From positions 2,294,001 through 2,358,000 of the forward strand of contig NZ_CP118976.1 of assembly GCF_029024945.1 (NCBI RefSeq): a DNA stretch of 64,000 bases. The letters are read 5' to 3'. The translations under genes and the position numbers were made by a program. The notes beneath the pieces were generated by a model, which was given only the letters and a program-made list of their open reading frames with translations, did not search any database and was not told where the DNA came from. Source of the DNA: Staphylococcus succinus (lineage in GTDB: Bacteria; Bacillota; Bacilli; Staphylococcales; Staphylococcaceae). Below, one piece after another: positions 32,347-42,700 of the stretch. Position 1 is the stretch's first letter. Every line of letters begins with the position of its first letter.

Positions 32347-34437
32347 TTATTCGCCTTTATTTCCACTGTTTTTCTTAACAATTTCTTCAGCAATTGATTT
32401 TGGAACTTCAGCATAGTGATCAAAGTACATAGTATACGTACCGCGACCTTGAGTGTTAGAACGTAATGATGTAGCATAACCGAACATTTCTGAAAGTGGT
32501 ACAAAAGCATTTACAACTTGTGCATTACCACGAGGTTCCATACCATCAACACGTCCACGACGAGATGTTACGTCACCCATGATGTCACCCATGTACTCTT
32601 CAGGCATTTCGATTGTTACTTTCATCATTGGTTCTAAGATAACTGGTTCACATTTTTTAGCTGCTTCTTTAAGTGCTAATGATGCTGCAACTTTGAAGGC
32701 CATTTCTGATGAATCGACATCATGGTATGAACCATCATAAAGTTTAGCTTTAACATCAATTAATGGGTAACCAGCTAATACACCGTTTTCCATTGAATCT
32801 TTAAGACCTGCTTCAACTGATGGAATGTATTCACGAGGAACTACACCACCAACGATAGCGTTTTCGAATTCGAAACCGCCACCTGTTTCATTAGGTGAGA
32901 ATTCAATTTTAACGTCACCATACTGACCACGACCACCAGATTGACGAGCGAATTTACCTTGAACTTGAGCTGATTGCTTGAATGTTTCACGGTATGAAAC
33001 CATTGGAGCACCAACATTACATTCAACGTTAAATTCTTTCTTCATACGGTCTACTAAGATATCCAAGTGAAGCTCACCCATACCACCAATGATAACTTGT
33101 CCAGTTTCATCGTCTGTGTGTGCATGGAAAGTTGGGTCTTCTTCTTGTAATTTAACTAACGCTGTAGTCATTTTATCTTGGTCGGCTTTAGATTTTGGTT
33201 CAACAGATAAGTGAATAACAGGCTCTGGGAAATCCATAGATTCCAAGATAATGTCATTTTTCTCACCACATAAAGTATCACCTGTTCCAGTATCTTTAAG
33301 ACCTACCGCAGCTGCGATATCTCCTGCATATACTGTATCAAGCTCTTGACGAGAGTTAGCGTGCATTTGTAGTAAACGACCTACACGTTCACGTTTACCT
33401 TTCGTTGAGTTCTTAACATATGAACCTGATGATAATGTACCTGAATAAACACGGAAGAATGTTAATTTACCAACATAAGGGTCAGTCATAACTTTGAACG
33501 CTAAAGCAGCGAACTCAGCATTGTCATCAGCTTTTGCGATAACTTCTTCTTCTGGGTTTTCAGCACGATGACCAATAATTGGTTTAACATCTAATGGTGA
33601 TGGTAAGTAGTCAATTACTGCATTAAGCATTAATTGAACACCTTTGTTTTTGAAAGCAGTACCAACAAGAACTGGGTAGAATTCTACGTCGTTAGTTGCT
33701 TGACGAATAGCATTTTTCAATTCATCAATACTAATTGCTTCGTCACCAAGATATTTTTCCATTAATTCATCATTAGATTCAGCTACAGCTTCAATTAATG
33801 CTGAACGAGCTTCTTCAGCTCTTTCTTTATGATCTTCAGGAATTTCAATTTCTTCAATTTCAGTTCCTAAGTCATTTGTGTATTTGAAACATTTCATTTC
33901 AACTAAGTCGATGATTGCTTCAAACTCATCTTCCGCACCAATTGGTAATTGGATTGGTTGTGCATTCGCTTGTAAACGGTCATGAATAGTACTTACTGAA
34001 TACTCAAAGTTAGCACCTAATTTGTCCATTTTGTTTACGAATACGATACGAGGTACACCATAAGTTGTTGCTTGACGCCAAACTGTTTCAGTTTGAGGCT
34101 CAACACCTGATTGTGCATCAAGTACTGTTACCGCACCATCAAGTACACGTAATGAACGTTCAACTTCAACAGTGAAGTCTACGTGTCCTGGTGTATCAAT
34201 GATGTTTACACGGTGGTCATCCCACTGCGCTGTAGTAGCGGCAGAAGTAATTGTAATACCACGGTCTTGCTCCTGTTCCATCCAGTCCATTTGTGAAGCT
34301 CCTTCATGAGTTTCACCAATTTTGTGGATACGTCCAGTGTAGTAAAGAATACGTTCAGTCGTAGTTGTTTTACCAGCGTCGATATGAGCCATGATACCAA
34401 TATTACGAGTTCTTTCTAAACTAAAATCTCTAGCCAT
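32347..34437 (-). CDS. fusA: Elongation factor G
   Basis: Translocation GTPase of 696 residues (S. aureus 693). G motifs AHIDAGKTTTTER, DTPGHVDFT and NKMDKLGA are intact. The small length difference is explained by a C-terminal SGN insertion-like tail (KKNSGNKGE). Target of fusidic acid; I did not identify a known resistance change. Part of the rplGB-rpsL-rpsG-fusA-tuf string. Confidence 0.99.
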   Translation of the reverse strand: MARDFSLERTRNIGIMAHIDAGKTTTTERILYYTGRIHKIGETHEGASQMDWMEQEQDRGITITSAATTAQWDDHRVNIIDTPGHVDFTVEVERSLRVLDGAVTVLDAQSGVEPQTETVWRQATTYGVPRIVFVNKMDKLGANFEYSVSTIHDRLQANAQPIQLPIGAEDEFEAIIDLVEMKCFKYTNDLGTEIEEIEIPEDHKERAEEARSALIEAVAESNDELMEKYLGDEAISIDELKNAIRQATNDVEFYPVLVGTAFKNKGVQLMLNAVIDYLPSPLDVKPIIGHRAENPEEEVIAKADDNAEFAALAFKVMTDPYVGKLTFFRVYSGTLSSGSYVKNSTKGKRERVGRLLQMHANSRQELDTVYAGDIAAAVGLKDTGTGDTLCGEKNDIILESMDFPEPVIHLSVEPKSKADQDKMTTALVKLQEEDPTFHAHTDDETGQVIIGGMGELHLDILVDRMKKEFNVECNVGAPMVSYRETFKQSAQVQGKFARQSGGRGQYGDVKIEFSPNETGGGFEFENAIVGGVVPREYIPSVEAGLKDSMENGVLAGYPLIDVKAKLYDGSYHDVDSSEMAFKVAASLALKEAAKKCEPVILEPMMKVTIEMPEEYMGDIMGDVTSRRGRVDGMEPRGNAQVVNAFVPLSEMFGYATSLRSNTQGRGTYTMYFDHYAEVPKSIAEEIVKKNSGNKGE

Positions 34438-34490
34438 GTATTTTTCTCCTTCCAGTATAACTGCGAATAAATACTATAAATATGGCGATA

Positions 34491-34542
34491 CCCTAAACAT
34501 GCGCCAATGATAGTAATCTACCAATACGGAACATGCTCAGGG
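34491..34542 (-). promoter_or_regulatory. Hairpin in the rpsG-fusA gap
   Basis: In RNA CCCUGAGCAUG pairs over 11 positions with CAUGUUUAGGG (two G-U pairs). There is no T-run; it may be a processing or translational-control structure of the str mRNA. Confidence 0.4.
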
Positions 34543-34556
34543 AGAAAGCTTCTATC

Positions 34557-35027
34557 CTACCAACGATAGTGAGCGAATGCTTTATTTGCTTCAGCCATTT
34601 TGTGAGTGTCTTCACGTTTCTTAACTGCACCACCAGTGTTGTTAGCTGCATCTAAGATTTCGTTAGCTAAACGTTCTTCCATAGTTTTTTCACCACGAAG
34701 ACGCGCATAGTTAACTAACCAACGAAGACCTAATGTTGTACGACGTTCTGGACGAACTTCAACTGGTACTTGATAGTTAGAACCACCTACACGGCGAGCT
34801 TTAACTTCTAATACAGGCATGATGTTGTCGATAGCTTCTTCAAATACTTCTACAGCTTCACGACCACTACGTTCTTGAACTAGGTCGAAGGCAGAATAAA
34901 GAATTCTTTGAGCTGTTCCACGTTTACCATCTAACATGATTTTGTTAATCAATTTTGTAACTAATTTTGAGTTATGAATTGGATCTGGTAATACGTCTCT
35001 TTTTGGTACTGATCCTTTACGAGGCAT
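34557..35027 (-). CDS. rpsG: 30S ribosomal protein S7
   Basis: 156-residue S7, a primary binder of the 16S rRNA 3' domain. Standard length and motifs (MPRKGSVPKRDVLPDP; GGSNYQVPVEV). In E. coli S7 is the autoregulator of the str operon. ATG with AGGAGG nearby. Confidence 0.99.
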   Translation of the reverse strand: MPRKGSVPKRDVLPDPIHNSKLVTKLINKIMLDGKRGTAQRILYSAFDLVQERSGREAVEVFEEAIDNIMPVLEVKARRVGGSNYQVPVEVRPERRTTLGLRWLVNYARLRGEKTMEERLANEILDAANNTGGAVKKREDTHKMAEANKAFAHYRW

Positions 35028-35097
35028 AATGTAAATCCTCCCTTCCTATTATAATATATTTTCAATTTTCAATGCGAAAATTTACGCAATCTTAACC

Positions 35098-35511
35098 TTA
35101 TTTTTTAGGTCTTTTAGTTCCGTATAATGAACGACCTTGTCTACGTCCATCAACACCTGAAGTATCAAGTGCACCACGTACGATGTGGTAACGTACACCA
35201 GGTAAATCTTTTACACGTCCACCACGTACAAGTACAACACTGTGTTCTTGTAAGTTATGTCCGATACCAGGGATATACGCATTGATTTCGATATTGTTAG
35301 ACAAACGTACACGAGCATATTTACGTAACGCTGAGTTAGGTTTTTTAGGTGTCATTGTACCTACACGAGTACAAACGCCACGTTTTTGTGGAGAATTCAA
35401 AGTAGTAAATTTCTTCTGTTTACTATTGAAATTTCTGTTTAATGCTGGTGAATCAGATTTTTTTGATTTGCTTTGTCTTGGTTTACGTACCAATTGATTA
35501 ATAGTTGGCAT
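35098..35511 (-). CDS. rpsL: 30S ribosomal protein S12
   Basis: Decoding-site ribosomal protein, 137 residues. I start at ATG 35511 (MPTINQLVRK) after GAGGAGGAA rather than the longer frame. The streptomycin-relevant lysine in TPKKPNSALRK and the RGGRVKDLPGV loop are wild-type. Second gene of the rplGB-led transcription unit. Confidence 0.99.
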   Translation of the reverse strand: MPTINQLVRKPRQSKSKKSDSPALNRNFNSKQKKFTTLNSPQKRGVCTRVGTMTPKKPNSALRKYARVRLSNNIEINAYIPGIGHNLQEHSVVLVRGGRVKDLPGVRYHIVRGALDTSGVDGRRQGRSLYGTKRPKK

Positions 35512-35605
35512 TGAATGTTCCTCCTCTCTTGATTTATAATCCCACACATCCAGGTGGTTCATTTTAAGGGTAAATAAAATTTAGTAAGAAGAATTCTTAC
35601 TAATC

Positions 35606-35860
35606 TCATTTCAATAATGCAACAATTGTTGCACTAACGTTTATACCTACGTATTCTCCTAAAGCTTTCTTGCTTTCGAAAAATGAAACAGGTATGGGTT
35701 TGTGATTGATTTGGCTTAACACGCGAGTCAATAAATGAACTTCAACGTCCTCAGCGATAATCAATGATGTAACTTGATCTTTATTCAAAGCTTTGAGCGT
35801 TTGTTTAAGACCAATAACATGATGTTGTTTGTTAAAGCGTGCAACTTTTTCATTAGACAT
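35606..35860 (-). CDS. rplGB: L7Ae-family ribosomal-associated protein (YbxF type)
   Basis: 84-residue L7Ae/L30e/S12e/Gadd45-fold protein that binds kink-turn RNA. Conserved TSLIIAEDVEVHLL is visible. It lies between rpoC and rpsL as in all staphylococci and bacilli. ATG 35860 with GGAGG is preferred over an upstream start. A separate promoter and the rpoC terminator precede it, so it heads the str operon. Confidence 0.9.
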   Translation of the reverse strand: MSNEKVARFNKQHHVIGLKQTLKALNKDQVTSLIIAEDVEVHLLTRVLSQINHKPIPVSFFESKKALGEYVGINVSATIVALLK

Positions 35861-35900
35861 CAAAATATCCTCCAAAGCTCTGCTTGCATCAACCTTAACA

Positions 35901-35930
35901 ATAATAACATCTTAGTTACCTTTGAGTCAA
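35901..35930 (-). promoter_or_regulatory. Promoter of the rplGB-rpsL-rpsG-fusA operon
   Basis: Minus strand TTGACT (35930-35925), 18-base spacer, TATTAT (35906-35901), just downstream of the rpoC terminator. Confidence 0.65.
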
Positions 35931-35965
35931 CTTCTATTGCTATTATTTTTGAAAAAAAATTAAAA

Positions 35966-36005
35966 AAACAAGTGACCGAAATATATTATTTCGATCACAT
36001 TGTTT
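35966..36005 (-). terminator. rpoC terminator
   Basis: Long stem (AAACAA, GTGATCGAAAT with their complements; one G-U) ending TTGTTTTTTT on the minus strand. Confidence 0.85.
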
Positions 36006-36020
36006 GAGCACTTACTAAAA

Positions 36021-39000
36021 TTATACTTCAGTTGTTTGAACTTCTTCAGTAACTGTTTGTTCAGGTGCTTTTTTATCGTATTTAACGTCGCTATAACGTC
36101 TCATACCAGTACCAGCTGGAATTAATTTACCGATGATAACATTCTCTTTAAGACCGAGTAAGTCATCACGCTTACCTTTAATTGCAGCATCAGTAAGTAC
36201 ACGTGTTGTTTCTTGGAACGAAGCTGCTGATAAGAAACTTTCTGTTTCAAGAGACGCTTTTGTAATACCTAATAATACTGGTTTAGCTGTTGCAGGGCGT
36301 TTACGCTCTTTAAATGCTTCACGGTTTGCATCAGTAAAGTTATGAATATCTACTAATGAACCTGGAAGTAACTTAGTATCTCCAGCTTCAATGATACGTA
36401 CTTTACGTAACATTTGTCTTACCATAACCTCAACGTGTTTATCATCAATTTCTACACCTTGCATACGGTAAACTTTTTGTACTTCTTTTAGTAAATAACT
36501 TTCTGTTGCATTCAAACCTGAAACAGATAAATAGTTCTTAGGCTCGATAGAACCTTCAGTTAGAACTTCACCGCGTTCAACGCTTTGACCAATTTCAACT
36601 TTCAATCTTGATGTACCTGAAGCAAGGTATGATCTTGATTCATTTGCACCTTTAATTACGATTTCTTGTTGACGGTCTTTCGCAAGTTTGATGTCATCTA
36701 CGACACCTTCGATTTCAGTAATCACTGCTTGACCTTTAGGGTTACGTGCTTCGAAAATCTCTTGGATACGTGGAAGACCTTGTGTGATATCACTACCAGC
36801 TACACCACCTGTATGGAATGTACGCATTGTAAGCTGTGTACCTGGTTCACCAATTGATTGGGCAGCAATTGTACCAACTGCTTCACCAACTTCAACTTTT
36901 TCACCAGTTGCAAGGTTTTTACCATAACATTTTTCACATACACCATGACGTGTATTACATGTAAATGCTGAGCGGATATACATTTGTTCAAAACCAGCAT
37001 CCGTAATTTGTTTCGCTATTTCTGCAGTAATTAATTCATCTGGTTTGATGATAATTTCATCAGTTTCTGGATGACGAACTGTTTCTTTAGAATAACGACC
37101 TTCGATACGCTCGATAAATGGCTCAATCATTTCTGTACCCTCTTTGATATCAGAAACTAATAAACCACGGTCAGTTCCACAATCTTCTTCACGTACGATA
37201 ACATCTTGTGCAACATCAACAAGACGACGAGTAAGGTAACCAGAATCGGCAGTTTTAAGTGCTGTATCGGCAAGTCCTTTACGCGCACCATGGGTAGAGA
37301 TGAAGTACTCTAATACCGTTAAACCTTCACGGAAAGAAGATGTGATTGGTAATTCTATAATCTTACCTGATGGTGCTGCCATTAGTCCACGCATACCAGC
37401 TAACTGTGTAAAGTTAGATGCGTTACCACGGGCACCGGAATCACTCATCATAAAGATTGGGTTGGTTTTATCAAGTGATTGCATTAATTCACCTTGAATT
37501 TGATCTTTAGCAGCTGTCCAAGTTTCAACTACTGCGTTATAACGTTCAAATTCAGTGATTAAACCACGGTTAAATTGTTTAGTTATATTATCAACAATTT
37601 TTTCATGCTCATCTAAGATATCTTTTTTATCTGGTAAAACCACGATATCAGATACACCAACAGTGATACCTGCTTTAGATGAGAATTTGAAACCTAAGTC
37701 TTTCATTCTGTCTAACATCATAGAAGTATCTGTAATGCTGAAACGGTTAAATACTTCAGCAATGATATTACCTAAGAATTTTTTATTAAATGGTTCAATT
37801 AACGGCGCTTGATCGAAGTAGGCTTTCAATCCATCTTCCCCAAGTTCAGTAGCAGTAACAAAATATTTATCAGGTGTTACGCCTTCTAAATTAGCTTGAG
37901 TTGGTTCGTTAATATAAGCAAATGAATCTGGAATGATTTCATTGAATATCACTTTACCAACAGAAGTTAATAAGATCTTTTTGTTTTGCTCTTCAGTGAA
38001 CGTTGGATTGTTGAATGAACCAGCATGAACACCAATACGAGAATGTAAGTGAACATAACCATTGGCATAAGCTTTTAATACTTCGTTCGTATCATTGTAA
38101 ATTGTACCAGTATTGACTGAATCTTTACGCTCTAAAGTAAGGTAATAGTTACCAAGTACCATATCTTGTGATGGTGTAACAACTGGTTTACCATCTTTAG
38201 GGTTCAAGATGTTTTGTGCAGCTAACATTAACATACGTGCTTCAGCTTGCGCTTCTTTAGATAACGGTACATGGACAGCCATTTGGTCACCATCAAAGTC
38301 CGCGTTGTAAGCTGTTGTTACAAGTGGATGTAGACGTATTGCACGCCCTTCAACTAATGTTGGTTCAAATGCTTGGATACCTAATCTGTGAAGTGTAGGT
38401 GCACGGTTTAAAAGTACTGGGTGCTCACGAATAACATCTTCTAATACATCCCAAACTTCATCATCCATACGCTCTATCTTACTCTTAGCATTTTTAATGT
38501 TAGTAGCAATTTCACGTTGTACAAGTTCTTTCATAATGAAAGGTTTGAACAATTCAAGCGCCATTTCTTTAGGTAGACCACATTGATACATTTTCAAGCT
38601 CGGTCCAACTGCAATAACTGAACGTCCTGAGTAGTCAACACGTTTACCTAATAAGTTTTGACGGAAACGTCCTTGTTTACCTTTTAACATATGTGAAAGT
38701 GATTTTAACGGACGGTTACCTGGTCCTGTTACCGGACGGCCACGACGACCATTATCGATAAGTGCATCAACAGCTTCTTGTAACATACGTTTTTCATTTT
38801 GAACTATGATGCCAGGAGCACCTAAGTCTAATAAACGTTTTAAACGATTGTTACGGTTAATAACACGACGATATAAATCATTTAAATCACTTGTAGCAAA
38901 ACGTCCACCATCTAACTGAACCATTGGTCTGATTTCAGGCGGGATAATTGGAAGTACATCTAAAATCATCCACGCTGGATTATTTCCAGAATGTCTGAAT

Positions 39001-39644
39001 GACTCAACTACCTCTAAACGTTTGATTGCACGAGTAAGTCTTTGACCTGTTGCTGACTCTAACTCATCACGTAGTGATTTAAGTTCAGCATCTAAGTCTA
39101 TTTCTTCAAGTAATTCTTTAATACCTTCAGCACCCATTTTAGCCGTGAATTGGCCTGGGAACTTGTCGTAATAGTCTCTGAATTCTGCTTCAGATAACAA
39201 TGTCTTTTGTTCTAATCCAGTTGGACCTGGCTTAACAACAACATAAGAAGCGAAATAAATAACTTCTTCTAATGCTCTTGGAGACATATCTAATAATAGA
39301 CCCATACGACTTGGAATACCTTTGAAGTACCAAATGTGTGATACTGGTGCAGCTAATTCAATGTGGCCCATTCTTTCACGGCGCACTTTAGATTTAGTTA
39401 CCTCAACTCCACATCTGTCACAAACCATACCTTTATAACGTACACGTTTGTATTTACCACAACTACATTCCCAATCTTTTGTAGGTCCGAATATTCTTTC
39501 ACAGAAAAGACCATCTTTTTCTGGTTTTAAAGTACGATAGTTAATTGTTTCTGGCTTTTTAACCTCACCAAAAGACCATGAACGGATTTTTTCAGGTGAA
39601 GCAAGTCCTATTTTCATATAATGGAAATTATTTACATCAATCAA
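36021..39644 (-). CDS. rpoC: RNA polymerase beta' subunit
   Basis: Catalytic subunit of RNA polymerase. Starting at TTG 39644 (MIDVNNFHYMKIG) behind GGAGG gives 1207 residues, the S. aureus length; the longer frame is not supported. The active-site motif NADFDGDQMAVH and the N-terminal zinc ligands (CSCGKYKR, CDRCGVE) are intact. It follows rpoB by about 140 bases. Confidence 0.99.
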   Translation of the reverse strand: MIDVNNFHYMKIGLASPEKIRSWSFGEVKKPETINYRTLKPEKDGLFCERIFGPTKDWECSCGKYKRVRYKGMVCDRCGVEVTKSKVRRERMGHIELAAPVSHIWYFKGIPSRMGLLLDMSPRALEEVIYFASYVVVKPGPTGLEQKTLLSEAEFRDYYDKFPGQFTAKMGAEGIKELLEEIDLDAELKSLRDELESATGQRLTRAIKRLEVVESFRHSGNNPAWMILDVLPIIPPEIRPMVQLDGGRFATSDLNDLYRRVINRNNRLKRLLDLGAPGIIVQNEKRMLQEAVDALIDNGRRGRPVTGPGNRPLKSLSHMLKGKQGRFRQNLLGKRVDYSGRSVIAVGPSLKMYQCGLPKEMALELFKPFIMKELVQREIATNIKNAKSKIERMDDEVWDVLEDVIREHPVLLNRAPTLHRLGIQAFEPTLVEGRAIRLHPLVTTAYNADFDGDQMAVHVPLSKEAQAEARMLMLAAQNILNPKDGKPVVTPSQDMVLGNYYLTLERKDSVNTGTIYNDTNEVLKAYANGYVHLHSRIGVHAGSFNNPTFTEEQNKKILLTSVGKVIFNEIIPDSFAYINEPTQANLEGVTPDKYFVTATELGEDGLKAYFDQAPLIEPFNKKFLGNIIAEVFNRFSITDTSMMLDRMKDLGFKFSSKAGITVGVSDIVVLPDKKDILDEHEKIVDNITKQFNRGLITEFERYNAVVETWTAAKDQIQGELMQSLDKTNPIFMMSDSGARGNASNFTQLAGMRGLMAAPSGKIIELPITSSFREGLTVLEYFISTHGARKGLADTALKTADSGYLTRRLVDVAQDVIVREEDCGTDRGLLVSDIKEGTEMIEPFIERIEGRYSKETVRHPETDEIIIKPDELITAEIAKQITDAGFEQMYIRSAFTCNTRHGVCEKCYGKNLATGEKVEVGEAVGTIAAQSIGEPGTQLTMRTFHTGGVAGSDITQGLPRIQEIFEARNPKGQAVITEIEGVVDDIKLAKDRQQEIVIKGANESRSYLASGTSRLKVEIGQSVERGEVLTEGSIEPKNYLSVSGLNATESYLLKEVQKVYRMQGVEIDDKHVEVMVRQMLRKVRIIEAGDTKLLPGSLVDIHNFTDANREAFKERKRPATAKPVLLGITKASLETESFLSAASFQETTRVLTDAAIKGKRDDLLGLKENVIIGKLIPAGTGMRRYSDVKYDKKAPEQTVTEEVQTTEV

Positions 39645-39715
39645 GGAGCCTACCTCCTTCAATTTAGATTAGCTGTGCAAATTGATTGATTGCTCTATAT
39701 CAATAAATGGAATAA

Positions 39716-39759
39716 CCAATATTGAGATGATTACAGTCATGTAACACACCTCAATTTGG
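39716..39759 (-). promoter_or_regulatory. Hairpin in the rpoB-rpoC gap
   Basis: A long imperfect stem (CCAA, TTGAGGTG with complements) capped by a perfect TTACA-TGAC-TGTAA hairpin. There is no T-run. Possible RNase III processing site or translational control element. Confidence 0.4.
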
Positions 39760-39786
39760 TTTATACCCTTATAAACTTAAATGCGA

Positions 39787-42700
39787 TTAGTCAGTGATTT
39801 CTTTTTGTGATTCTGGAGCTTCTTTTTGTTGAAGATCTACTTTACGTTCAACAACTTCTTCTTCTTCTGTATCGTGCATGTCAATTTCATTGTCATGCTC
39901 GTCCATAATCTTAACGTCTAATCCTAAACTTTGTAATTCTTTCATCAATACTCTGAATGATTCTGGAACGCCAGGCTTAGCAATATTTTCACCTTTAACA
40001 ATAGCTTCGTATGTCTTAACACGACCTACTGTATCATCAGATTTATAAGTTAAGATTTCTTGAAGTGTATATGCGGCACCGTAAGCTTCAAGCGCCCATA
40101 CTTCCATCTCACCGAAACGTTGTCCACCAAATTGCGCTTTACCACCAAGTGGTTGTTGCGTAACAAGTGAGTATGGTCCAGTTGAACGTGCATGTAATTT
40201 ATCATCAACCATGTGTGCAAGTTTCAGCATGTACATAACGCCGACTGAAATTCGGTTATCGAATGGTTCACCCGTACGACCGTCATATAATACTGTCTTA
40301 CCATCACGAGCCATACCAGCTTCTTCAATAGTTGACCATACATCTTCATCACTAGCACCATCAAATACTGGAGATGCTACATGAATACCTAAGTTCTTAG
40401 CAGCCATACCTAAGTGTAGCTCTAATACTTGTCCGATATTCATACGTGATGGAACACCAAGTGGATTCAACATGATGTCAATTGGTGTACCGTCTGGTAA
40501 ATAAGGCATATCTTCTTCTGGAACAATCTTAGAAATGACACCTTTGTTACCATGACGACCACACATTTTGTCACCAACGTGTATTTTACGTTTTTGAACA
40601 ATATATACACGTACGAGTTGGTTAACACCTGGAGATAATGTATCGTCTCCTTCTTCACGGTTAAAGACTTTAACATCTAGAACAATTCCGCCTGCACCAT
40701 GTGGTACACGTAATGATGTATCGCGAACTTCACGTGCTTTTTCACCGAAGATTGCGTGTAATAAACGTTCTTCTGCAGTTAATTCAGTTACACCTTTAGG
40801 TGTTACTTTACCAACTAAGATATCGCCATCATTAACTTCGGCACCGACGTATATAATACCACGGTCATCCAAGTTTTTAAGTGCACTATCTGAAACATTA
40901 GGGATATCACGAGTAATTTCTTCAGGCCCTAGTTTAGTATCACGTGCTTCAGATTCATATTCTTCGATATGAATAGAAGTATAAACATCATCCTTAACTA
41001 AGCGCTCACTCATGATTACAGCATCCTCATAGTTATAACCGTCCCAAGTCATGAAACCAACAACTACGTTTCTACCTAGAGCCATTTCACCAAGTTCCAT
41101 AGACGGACCATCAGCTAAAATTTCGCCTTTAGTCACTACGTCTCCAGCACTTACAATTGGTCTTTGGTTATAACAAGTACCAGTATTTGAACGTTTGAAT
41201 TTCGCTAATGGATAACGATCCAATTCGCCTTCATATTCTTGACCGTCTTCTTCAATAAGTTGACGAACAAGGATTTCATTAGATTCAACGTGTTCAACAC
41301 GGCCTTTGCGTTTAACTACTACTGCTGCACCAGAATCACGTGCTGCCACGTGTTCCATTCCAGTACCTACAAAAGGTGATTCTGGGTTCATCAATGGCAC
41401 CGCTTGACGTTGCATGTTTGCACCCATTAAAGCACGGTTAGAGTCATCATTTTCTAAGAAAGGAATACATGCTGTCGCAGCTGAAACAACTTGTTTAGGC
41501 GATACATCCATATAATCCATTTTTTCTTTAGCCATAACAGTATTATTACCACGGAAACGACATACAACTTCATCATCTACGAAACGACCATTTTCATCTA
41601 AAACAGAGTTTGCTTGTGCTACTACATAGCTGTCTTCTTCGTCAGCAGTTAAGTAATCAATTTTGTCTGTGATGGAATGCGTTTCAAGATCAACTTTACG
41701 GTATGGTGTTTCAATGAAACCAAATTCATTTACACGCGCATAACTTGATAAAGAGTTGATAAGTCCAATGTTTGGTCCCTCTGGTGTTTCAATTGGACAC
41801 ATACGGCCATAGTGAGAGTAGTGAACGTCACGTACTTCCATTTGGGCACGTTCACGTGTTAAACCACCCGGTCCTAATGCTGATAAACGACGTTTATGTG
41901 TTAACTCAGCTAATGGATTCGCTTGGTCCATGAATTGTGATAATTGAGAACTACCAAAGAATTCTTTGATTGATGCAATAACAGGACGAATATTGATTAA
42001 TTGTTGTGGCGTGATTGATTCTGTATCTTGAATTGACATTCTTTCACGTACAACACGTTCCATTCTTGATAAACCAATACGGAATTGATTTTGTAACAAT
42101 TCACCTACTGAACGTAAACGACGGTTACCTAAATGGTCAATATCATCTGTAAAGCCAATACCGCTTAATAAGTTAAAGAAGTAAGACATAGACGCAATGA
42201 TATCTGCTGGTGTAATGCATTTCACTTCTGTATCTGGAAGCGCATTACCAATCACTGTTGTTGTACGTTCTTCTTCGTCATTCGGAACGTAAACTTTAAT
42301 TGATTGTATTTCAACAGGTTCGTCAATAACACTGCCTTCTAACTCAAACACTTCACTGTTAGCATTAGCTTCTAATACGTCCATAATTTCATCTAAGTTA
42401 CGACGGTCTAGGACTGTACCTTCTTCTGCAACAATTTCGCCTGTCTCAGTATTAACAATAGGTTCTGCTAATTTTTGATTAAATAAGCGATGTTTTAAAT
42501 GAAGTTTTTTATTAGCTTTATAACGACCTACACTTGCTAAGTCATAACGTTTCGGATCAAAGAAACGTGAATATAAAAGACTTTTAGCATTTTCAACTGT
42601 AGGTGGTTCACCAGGGCGTAAACGCTCATAGATTTCTAATAATGCTTGATCAGTAGTTTCTGTACCATCTTTTTCTAATGTATTACGTAAATATTCACTT

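Noticed and set aside
35098..35511. Streptomycin-resistance change in rpsL
   Set aside because: The KKPNS lysine and the RGGRVKDLPG loop are wild type.
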